This document shows, piece by piece, positions 1-5,212 of a stretch of 5,624 nucleotides of DNA. A model generated the notes under the pieces. It saw nothing but the letters and a program-made list of their open reading frames with translations. It was not told the origin of the DNA and did not search any database. Each line of letters opens with the position of its first letter. Position 1 is the stretch's first letter. A program made the position numbers and the translations under genes. Origin of the DNA: an uncultured Chitinophagaceae bacterium (GTDB taxonomy: Bacteria; Bacteroidota; Bacteroidia; Chitinophagales; Chitinophagaceae); assembly GCA_937897585.1 (NCBI GenBank), contig CALCNY010000239.1:1-5624 (forward strand), written 5' to 3'.

Positions 1-1
1 A

Positions 2-1003
2 TTCATTGCCATTTTAATGAGAATAGACGATTATGGAATCACCATTAAAAGATATGTGGTATTGTTTTTAGGCATTTGGCTTTGCGTGGTTTGTGCCTAT
101 ACAATCTTGGGAAAAACTAATATCAAGTTCATTCCGGTTTCATTGGCGGTGATGTTGTTATTAATTTCATTTGGTCCCTGGGGTATGTTTTCTGTGAGCG
201 AACATTATCAGGTGAAAAGATTAAAAGCCATTCTTGAAAAAGCAGCCATTTTGAAAGATGGTAAAATTCAACATGAAACTATTTTCAACAAAAATCATAA
301 TGCTCTTGATTTTAAAAATGAAAGGCAATTGTCAGATTCATTACATAATGAGGTGTATTCTATTTTAGATTATATGGATGATTACCATGGTTTCTCAGCC
401 ATCAGAAGCTGGTATTCCCAAGACATTGATTCTATTGTTGATGCCAAAATAAAATCCAAAACTAATAATGATTATTATTACAACGAAGCAGAAATTTATA
501 TGAATGCGATGGGCTTGGAGTATAAAACCAGATATGAAGCTTCAAGTGAGGACTTTAAAAATTTCAATGTAAAAACTGAGGATAATGAATTGACAAAAGT
601 AACCGGGTTTGATTATGTAAGGGATTTCAGTAATTATTTCTACCCTGAAAATGGAGAAGCTAATGTAGTCAGTTTTAAAATTGATTCGGTATCATATAAA
701 ATTCAGCTGGTTGCAAACAAAAAATATCAGTTGTTTCTGGAAGCAGATGACAAACGCATGGGTGAGTTTGCTCAACAACCTTGGAACCTGAATTTTGATG
801 GGTTTATTGAAAAAACATACAATGAAAATGGTAGTGAGAATTTTAATTATTTAGAAGCAGAAAAAATGTTGTTGAATACAACAACTGATAAATTGGAAGT
901 GACTTTGCAAATCAACTCTCTAGAAATTAAAAAAGACAAAAAGGGCAAATACAAACCTGGAAGTTTTTCGGGGAAATTGTTTATTAAGAAAAAGGGGAGT
1001 TGA
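2..1003 (+). CDS. DUF4153 domain-containing membrane protein, C-terminal part (5' end outside window)
   Basis: The frame is already open at base 2 (F-I-A-I-L before the first Met at 17), so I read this as the 3' part of a longer gene rather than a 328-aa protein starting at 17. The visible part begins with a motif RIDDYGITIKRY, then a membrane segment (about residues 13-32 counted from Met17) and a second one (about 36-60) ending in SFGPWGMFSVS. The remaining roughly 265 residues are hydrophilic. From memory, the DYGIT..RY and SFGPWG..S motifs are hallmarks of DUF4153 proteins of Bacteroidota, which have many N-terminal membrane helices and a soluble tail. The molecular function of the family is not established; it is an inner-membrane protein. 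The gene ends with TGA, and a repeat cassette starts three bases after the stop. No terminator is visible directly behind it. Confidence is good for the family and low for any role. Confidence 0.75.
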   Translation, partial: FIAILMRIDDYGITIKRYVVLFLGIWLCVVCAYTILGKTNIKFIPVSLAVMLLLISFGPWGMFSVSEHYQVKRLKAILEKAAILKDGKIQHETIFNKNHNALDFKNERQLSDSLHNEVYSILDYMDDYHGFSAIRSWYSQDIDSIVDAKIKSKTNNDYYYNEAEIYMNAMGLEYKTRYEASSEDFKNFNVKTEDNELTKVTGFDYVRDFSNYFYPENGEANVVSFKIDSVSYKIQLVANKKYQLFLEADDKRMGEFAQQPWNLNFDGFIEKTYNENGSENFNYLEAEKMLLNTTTDKLEVTLQINSLEIKKDKKGKYKPGSFSGKLFIKKKGS

Positions 1004-1025
1004 GACTGGATAAAGCTGGATCGGC

Positions 1026-1067
1026 TAGATATTAGATTCTGGATACTAGATTCCGGATACTAGATAA
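1026..1067. repeat. Heptad tandem repeat, six units of TAGATNC type
   Basis: Six consecutive 7-base units read TAGATAT, TAGATTC, TGGATAC, TAGATTC, CGGATAC, TAGATAA. Units 2-3 and 4-5 also form two 14-base units that differ at a single base. The matching place in copy B has three units (TAGATAC, TAGATGC, TAGATAT at 1821-1841). The number of units therefore varies between the two cassettes, as expected for a slippage-prone array. Confidence 0.8.
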
Positions 1068-1093
1068 TCATACCCAATCTAATCTTTGCATTT

Positions 1094-1159
1094 TTGTTCC
1101 ATCGGAACAATTCGTCTCTAGAACGATAATGATTGTTGAGTTTTCGTTCCATAGGAACG
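1094..1159. repeat. Pair of GTTCC/GGAAC hairpins (REP-like), copy A
   Basis: The first hairpin pairs 1094-1100 (TTGTTCC) with 1104-1110 (GGAACAA) around a 3-base ATC spacer. The second pairs 1145-1150 (CGTTCC) with 1154-1159 (GGAACG) around ATA. They are about 35 bases apart. Short palindromes of this kind, repeated between genes, resemble REP elements mobilised by RAYT (TnpA_REP) transposases in other bacteria. No such transposase is in the window, so that link is only a suggestion. Confidence 0.65.
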
Positions 1160-1214
1160 TTTGGTGAGATTGTTATTTGTTTGAATTAATATTGTAAAAA
1201 TTTTAAAAGTAATT

Positions 1215-1787
1215 ATGAGAAAACAAGGTATAATATCCATTTTTATTGGAGCAATCTGGTTAATCGTCATGATTTGTTTTGCCACCATCGGCAATTATCA
1301 TTACGAAAGAGATTATGAATCCTATTGGAATTTGGCGGAAAAAGCATCCACCATTCAGCAAAAAGCAGTGTACATGGATAAGTTCGTTGCTGGATTTAAA
1401 GGCAAAGGTTTTGAAGGAGATTACAATGCCGTTTTTTTTAAAACACCTGATAATAGTTTCGATAAAAATTTGGAAGCCTTACAATCATTAAAAACTCGTT
1501 TGGATGAAATTCAAAAAATGAATGTGGCTTCATTTGAATACCAAACAGCCATTCAGCAAATCACAGCACAGGAACAAGGAGAAGCACAGGCTATGCTTGA
1601 TGTGTTTTCGGGCATTTGGTGGAAAAATAATTACCTTTTTCTATGGGATTGGGTAGCCGGATTAGAAGTTATCTTTTGCATATTTTTGATCGGTTTTGGT
1701 TTGGTTAGAATGGGCGGTGGTTGGAAAAAAATCAATCAGGCGATGAAAGAAGCGGAACGCCAGAGGTTGTTGAGTAAATTGGGATAG
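1215..1787 (+). CDS. Hypothetical protein with two membrane segments and a central helical domain (190 aa)
   Basis: No characterised family was recognised. The protein has an N-terminal hydrophobic segment (about residues 6-26) after a short positive start (MRKQG). A hydrophilic, probably mostly helical middle follows (27-140) with the stretches YHYERDYESYW, FKTPDNSFDKN and EYQTAIQQITAQEQGEA. A second membrane segment lies at about 143-165, then a positively charged tail (residues 166-190, with WKK, KEAERQR and SK). By the positive-inside rule both ends should be cytoplasmic and the middle domain outside the inner membrane. The first segment could instead act as an uncleaved signal anchor. 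The ATG at 1215 is preceded by an A/T-rich leader without a clear Shine-Dalgarno sequence, as is common in Bacteroidota. The gene stands alone between two copies of an intergenic repeat, with a terminator downstream, so it is probably its own transcription unit. I recall similar uncharacterised proteins in this phylum but cannot name a function. Confidence 0.8.
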   Translation: MRKQGIISIFIGAIWLIVMICFATIGNYHYERDYESYWNLAEKASTIQQKAVYMDKFVAGFKGKGFEGDYNAVFFKTPDNSFDKNLEALQSLKTRLDEIQKMNVASFEYQTAIQQITAQEQGEAQAMLDVFSGIWWKNNYLFLWDWVAGLEVIFCIFLIGFGLVRMGGGWKKINQAMKEAERQRLLSKLG

Positions 1788-1790
1788 GGA

Positions 1791-1942
1791 TGGATAAAGC
1801 TGTATAGGCTGGATAAAAGATAGATACTAGATGCTAGATATGCAGCCCAAAAGACCTAATATGTGATTTTTCGTTCCAAAGGAACGTCTGGTCTATAGCC
1901 CGAAATGACGATTGGTTTTCGTTCCATAGGAACGTTTGGTGA
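1791..1942. repeat. Intergenic repeat cassette, copy B
   Basis: About 152 bp starting three bases after the stop of the 190-aa gene, the same distance as copy A from its gene. It has the same layout: head TGGATAAAGCTG (1791-1802), heptad units (1821-1841), a first hairpin (1872-1886), a linker, and a second hairpin ending in TTTGGTGA (1916-1942). The two cassettes are direct repeats about 780 bp apart and enclose the 190-aa gene. They differ mainly in the number of heptad units and in the linker. Confidence 0.8.
1872..1934. repeat. Pair of GTTCC/GGAAC hairpins (REP-like), copy B
   Basis: The hairpin at 1872-1886 pairs CGTTCC with GGAACG around AAA, followed by TCTGGT. The hairpin at 1920-1934 has the same stem around ATA, followed by TTTGGT. 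Over 21 bases from the stem start, the two differ at only two positions, so they are close direct copies of each other as well as palindromes. Confidence 0.65.
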
Positions 1943-1964
1943 AATTAGAACAGTATTAAACATA

Positions 1965-1998
1965 AAAAAAGGTTTTACAGAAATGTAAAACCTTTTTT
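1965..1998. terminator. Bidirectional rho-independent terminator
   Basis: A perfect 15-bp stem pairs 1965-1979 (six A, then GGTTTTACA) with 1984-1998 (TGTAAAACC, then six T) around the four-base loop GAAA, which fits a stable GNRA tetraloop. With a T tract on the + strand and an A tract on the other side, it can stop transcripts from either direction. It closes the unit of the 190-aa gene and insulates the downstream restriction-modification operon. The GC part of the stem is short, so strength depends mainly on stem length and the tetraloop. Confidence 0.85.
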
Positions 1999-2209
1999 GT
2001 GATTCGGATTGGATTGCACCCTGATATTAAATTCAGTTGGAAATCAATCGTTTATATTCATTCTAACACTTTCAGTGAAATTTCGGCGACACAGTTTCGT
2101 TTCTCCTCGGTAATCCCGTTTAATCTGTCAGTTTTAAATGCAATCTATCAAATAAAAATTAATCAGTAAAAATCTATCCAAGAATTTTATTGTAATTATT
2201 CAAATCTTC
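1999..2209. other. Intergenic stretch without a supported gene; possible short decayed reading frame on the minus strand
   Basis: I see no gene here on either strand. The one oddity is a stretch less AT-rich than its surroundings (about 2061-2144). On the minus strand it reads 28 open codons containing KTDRLNGITEEKRNCVAE and ending at TGA (2058-2060). Stop codons (TGA TAG in the same frame, just upstream) and the lack of a start codon rule out an intact gene. It could be the tail of a lost gene, part of a non-coding repeat, or chance. The part from 2145 to 2209 is very AT-rich and featureless. Confidence 0.35.
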
Positions 2210-2297
2210 ATTTCTAGACTATAAATTTCCTCTCAAATTTTTTTACTATACAATTACCCTATAATTGTATTAAACGAAAAATTTATAGTCCAGAAAT
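2210..2297. repeat. Nested inverted repeat upstream of hsdM
   Basis: The outer arms 2210-2228 and 2279-2297 are inverted copies over 19 bases with one mismatch (A2216 opposite C2291). Each contains the core GACTATAAATTT or its complement. Inside, 2248-2256 (ATACAATTA) pairs perfectly with 2262-2270 (TAATTGTAT) around CCCTA. The whole 88 bp could form a cruciform or a long RNA hairpin. It lacks a GC stem plus T tract, so it is not a standard terminator. No target-site duplication beyond two bases is visible. It could be a small MITE, a remnant of mobile-element ends, a binding region, or a small invertible segment. Confidence 0.75.
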
Positions 2298-2343
2298 TCG
2301 TCTAATCGCATTTACTGCTCATATATTAATTCCTACTACTTTT

Positions 2344-2373
2344 TATGGTCACATTTCCATATATTTGACCATA
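2344..2373. promoter_or_regulatory. Perfect 8-bp inverted repeat, candidate operator for hsdMS
   Basis: TATGGTCA (2344-2351) and TGACCATA (2366-2373) are exact inverted copies separated by 14 bases. Their centres are 22 bp apart, about two turns of DNA, which suits a dimeric regulator touching one face. The repeat brackets the candidate -7 box, so a bound protein would block RNA polymerase. No regulator gene is in the window; its identity is unknown. Confidence 0.5.
2360..2367 (+). promoter_or_regulatory. Candidate Bacteroidota promoter -7 box for hsdM
   Basis: TATATTTG matches the Bacteroidota sigma-factor -7 consensus TAnnTTTG exactly. The start codon of hsdM is 49 bases downstream, giving an expected leader of roughly 40-45 nt. 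The expected -33 TTTG element is not seen at the right distance (the region there reads CTACTTTTTATGG), so the promoter may be weak or need an activator. Confidence 0.4.
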
Positions 2374-2416
2374 CTGATTATCAATATCTCAACGAAGTTT
2401 TATAGCAAAAGGAAAA

Positions 2417-3985
2417 ATGGCTAAACAGAAAAAAGAAAAAGAACAAAAACCAATTGAAGTTACGCTCTGGGAATCTGCAAACAAACTGCGAGGAAGCGTT
2501 GAACCGGCAGAATACAAACACGTCGTACTTGGATTGATATTCCTAAAATTCGCCAGCGACAAGTTTGAAGAACACCGACAAACGCTAATTGCAAAAGGTC
2601 AGGAGAAATATGTTGAAATGGCGGAATTTTACAACCAAAGCAATGTGTTTTTCTTAGACGAAATAAGTCGCTGGAGCTATATCATCAAAAACTCAAAGCA
2701 GAACGATATTGCGCTAAAAATTGATACCGCTCTCCATAATATTGAGAAAAACAACAAAGCCCTAAAAGGAGCTTTACCGGACAATTACTTCTCTCGTTTG
2801 GGATTGGATATAACCAAACTTTCGTCTTTACTGGATACCATCAACGATATTGATACCCTCAAAGACAAAGCACAGGATATTGTGGGCAGAGTCTATGAAT
2901 ATTTCCTCAGCAAGTTTGCCTTAGCAGAAGGGAAAGGTAAGGGAGAATTTTACACCCCAAAAAGCATAGTTAACCTCATTGCTGAAATGATTGAACCATA
3001 CAAAGGCATTATCTACGATCCTGCTTGTGGCTCGGGCGGTATGTTTGTGCAGTCTATCAAGTTTATTGAAAACCACCACGGAAATAAAAAAGAGATTTCT
3101 ATTTACGGTCAGGAATACACCAATACTACATACAAACTGGCAAAGATGAATCTTGCTATACGAGGTATTAGTGGCAATTTGGGTGAGAAAGCGGCTGATA
3201 CTTTTGCTGATGACCAACACAAAGACTTGAAAGCCGATTACATAATGGCAAATCCACCTTTTAACCAAAAGGACTGGCGAGCAGAAAACGAATTGTTAGA
3301 CGACCCACGCTGGCGTGGATACGATGTTCCACCAAAAAGCAATGCGAATTATGCTTGGATACTCAATATGGTAAGTAAATTGAGCGACAATGGTGTGGCT
3401 GGTTTTATATTGGCAAATGGCGCACTCTCTGGAGGTGGTGAAGAATACAAAATACGCCGCAAGCTGATAGAAAATAATTTAGTGGAAGCTATTTTGGTGA
3501 TCCCACAAGGAATGTTTTATACAACTCCAATAAGTGTTTCTATTTGGATTATTAACAAAAATAAAAAGATTCAAAGTAGAAGTATTGGAGATGAAAAACG
3601 TCTATATCGCAATCGTGAGAAAGAAATTCTTTTTATGGATTTGCGGCAAATTGGAGGGCCATTTGAAAAGAAATTTATTCAGTTTAATGAAGAACATATA
3701 AAAAATATAGCCAAAACATATCATCATTGGCAACAAGAAAACAACGATTATAAAGACATTCCTGAGTACTGTTATTCTGCTTCGTTTGATGAAGTAGCGA
3801 AAAAAGATTTCTCTCTCATACCAAGCAAATACATTGAATTTGTAAACCGGGATGAGAATATTGATTTTGACGAAAAAATGCAAAAATTGCAAAACGATTT
3901 TGCCGACTTACTTAAAGCTGAAAGTAAAAGTAAAAATAATTTACTAACTGTATTTAAAGAGTTGGGATATGAAATCAAATTATAG
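2417..3985 (+). CDS. hsdM: Type I restriction-modification system, DNA methyltransferase (M) subunit
   Basis: HsdM transfers a methyl group from S-adenosylmethionine to the N6 of adenine in the asymmetric two-part target chosen by HsdS. M2S is the methyltransferase and R2M2S the restriction enzyme, acting in the cytoplasm. Domains: a lysine-rich start (2-11), the HsdM N-terminal helical domain (about 15-145, with LWESANKLRG and LGLIFLKF), then the N6-methylase domain with GEFYTP (176-181). It continues with SAM motif I DPACGSGG (201-208) and the catalytic motif IV NPPF (279-282), and a C-terminal part to 522. All key residues are present, and 522 aa is the usual length for the family. The ATG at 2417 is preceded by AAAAGGA (2407-2413), a fair ribosome site, and the N-terminal domain starts where expected. 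The 3' end overlaps hsdS by 17 bases, which suggests translational coupling. The first two thirds are richer in G+C than most of the window; from about 3540 long AT-rich patches appear. Confidence 0.95.
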   Translation: MAKQKKEKEQKPIEVTLWESANKLRGSVEPAEYKHVVLGLIFLKFASDKFEEHRQTLIAKGQEKYVEMAEFYNQSNVFFLDEISRWSYIIKNSKQNDIALKIDTALHNIEKNNKALKGALPDNYFSRLGLDITKLSSLLDTINDIDTLKDKAQDIVGRVYEYFLSKFALAEGKGKGEFYTPKSIVNLIAEMIEPYKGIIYDPACGSGGMFVQSIKFIENHHGNKKEISIYGQEYTNTTYKLAKMNLAIRGISGNLGEKAADTFADDQHKDLKADYIMANPPFNQKDWRAENELLDDPRWRGYDVPPKSNANYAWILNMVSKLSDNGVAGFILANGALSGGGEEYKIRRKLIENNLVEAILVIPQGMFYTTPISVSIWIINKNKKIQSRSIGDEKRLYRNREKEILFMDLRQIGGPFEKKFIQFNEEHIKNIAKTYHHWQQENNDYKDIPEYCYSASFDEVAKKDFSLIPSKYIEFVNRDENIDFDEKMQKLQNDFADLLKAESKSKNNLLTVFKELGYEIKL

Positions 3986-5204
3986 ACCATTAGGCAATTA
4001 TATAAGAGAGCTTAATGAACGAAATTCAGACCTTTCAATAAAGAAATTGTTAGGCGTGAGTATGGAAAAAACTTTCATTCCTTCTGTTGCAAATCTTAAT
4101 GGTGTTGATATGTCTGTTTATAAAGTTTTAAGAAACGAACAGTTGGCTTGTAAGTTAATGAGTGTTGGGCGTGATGAGAAACTCCCTGTTGATTTATATA
4201 AAGATAATCAACCAGCTTTAGTGTCCTCAGCTTACTATGTATTTGAACCAAAAGACAAAGAAGTACTACTGCCAGAATATCTTATGATGTGGCTTTGCAG
4301 ACCAGAAAACGATAGATACATTGGATTCATTAGTGGTGGCGATGTTAGAGGAGGTATATCTTGGGAAACATTTTGCAGTCTTCCAATTAAAGTACCCTCC
4401 ATCTCTAAACAAAGAGAAATTGTAAAAGAATACAACGTTATACAAAATCGTATAAGCCTTAACCAGCAAATGATTCAAAAGCTGGAAGAAACTGCACAGG
4501 CTATTTACAAGCAGTGGTTTGTGGATTTTGAATTTCCGGATGAAAAAGGGAAATCCTACAAAAGCAATGGTGGGGAGATGGAGGAAAGTGAGTTGGGAGA
4601 AATTCCTTTAGGTTGGGAAGTGAAGAAAATATCATCATTATGTCAAATTACTTCAAGTAAAAGAGTTTTCGAATCTGAATATACAAAAGTTGGTATACCA
4701 TTTTATCGTGCTGGAGAAATTAAGCAAAAAAAAGAAGGTGTATATATTAAGGAATTACTATATATATCGGAAGAAAAGTTTAAAAAAATTATTAAATCAT
4801 TTGGTCATCCTTTGGAAGGAGACATATTATTAACAGCAGTAGGCTCTTTACTTGGAGATAGTTATCTTGTTGAAAACGAAACTTTTTATTTTAAAGATGG
4901 GAATGTAATTTGGTTTAGAAAATTTAAATTAGAAGCATTAAATCTTTATTTATATGAATATCTACAAAGTGAAAACTTTAAAGATTTTTTGACTGAAATC
5001 AAGATCGGTTCTGGTCAAAGTGCTATCACAATTCAATCTTTAAATGAAAAACTAATTATTAAACCTCAAGATAATGTTTTAAGTAAATACAAACAGATTT
5101 CTTTATCAATAAACAACGAAATTTCATTACGGAAGAAACAGAATTCAAAACTTTTCGAGTTGAAAGAGTTATTACTTTCAAAACTTGCAACTTTAGAAAA
5201 CTAA
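3969..5204 (+). CDS. hsdS: Type I restriction-modification system, specificity (S) subunit
   Basis: HsdS recognises the two halves of the target sequence and holds the two HsdM subunits. Layout of the 411 aa: TRD1 about 1-145 (with LLGVSMEKTFIPSVANLNG and LPEYLMMW). Next comes the central conserved region, about 146-215, with a helix QREIVKEYN...KLEETAQAIYKQWFVDFEFP. It runs into ELGEIPLGWE (208-217), the usual lead-in to the second domain. TRD2 is about 216-370 (SSKRVF.SEYTKVGIPFYRAGEI, and GSGQSAITIQSLNE near its end), followed by a C-terminal conserved helix (about 371-411). Both TRDs and both helices are complete, so the protein should be functional. The target sequence cannot be read from here. 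The ATG at 3969 lies within the end of hsdM in another frame; AAAGAG seven bases upstream may serve as ribosome site. TRD2 is markedly AT-rich (several 60-base stretches of about 15-17% G+C) compared with the central region, as expected for domains swapped by recombination. Confidence 0.95.
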   Translation: MKSNYRPLGNYIRELNERNSDLSIKKLLGVSMEKTFIPSVANLNGVDMSVYKVLRNEQLACKLMSVGRDEKLPVDLYKDNQPALVSSAYYVFEPKDKEVLLPEYLMMWLCRPENDRYIGFISGGDVRGGISWETFCSLPIKVPSISKQREIVKEYNVIQNRISLNQQMIQKLEETAQAIYKQWFVDFEFPDEKGKSYKSNGGEMEESELGEIPLGWEVKKISSLCQITSSKRVFESEYTKVGIPFYRAGEIKQKKEGVYIKELLYISEEKFKKIIKSFGHPLEGDILLTAVGSLLGDSYLVENETFYFKDGNVIWFRKFKLEALNLYLYEYLQSENFKDFLTEIKIGSGQSAITIQSLNEKLIIKPQDNVLSKYKQISLSINNEISLRKKQNSKLFELKELLLSKLATLEN

Positions 5205-5212
5205 TCAAATAA

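Larger units (their letters stand above)
1007..1167. repeat. Intergenic repeat cassette, copy A
   Basis: About 161 bp starting three bases after the DUF4153 stop codon. In order it holds a head TGGATAAAGCTG (1007-1018), a heptad tandem array (1026-1067), a first hairpin (1094-1110), a linker of about 34 bases, and a second hairpin with flanks (1141-1167). The last 27 bases are identical to 1916-1942 in copy B, and the head is identical to 1791-1802. The arms between them are diverged but in the same order. The TTTG at the right end (1160-1163) lies 23 bases before TAATATTG (1187-1194), one mismatch from the Bacteroidota -7 box. The cassette edge might therefore feed a promoter for the next gene; this is a weak inference. 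Confidence 0.8.

Noticed and set aside
17..1003. DUF4153-type gene as a complete 328-aa protein starting at 17
   Set aside because: The frame is open to the window start, and the DYGIT..RY motif normally lies inside the membrane part of a longer protein, so the Met at 17 is probably internal.
1279..1491. 70-codon + strand open frame inside the 190-aa gene
   Set aside because: It lies wholly inside the longer gene in another frame, with no ribosome site and no recognisable protein features.
1007..1942. CRISPR array
   Set aside because: The repeats are a duplicated composite cassette and a 7-bp tandem array. There are no regular repeats of 25-40 bases with unique spacers, and no cas genes.
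2210..2297. Complete insertion sequence or MITE with target-site duplication
   Set aside because: There is no transposase, and the flanks share only TC, which is not meaningful. The element is kept as an inverted repeat of unknown origin.
2921..3990. Minus-strand open frames across hsdM (2921-3268, 3602-3892, 3772-3990)
   Set aside because: They are antisense to a clear methyltransferase gene with intact motifs, and their translations are low-complexity, rich in F, I and S.
4235..4478. Two minus-strand open frames across hsdS
   Set aside because: They are antisense to the conserved TRD1/central region and overlap each other; there is no sign of coding.
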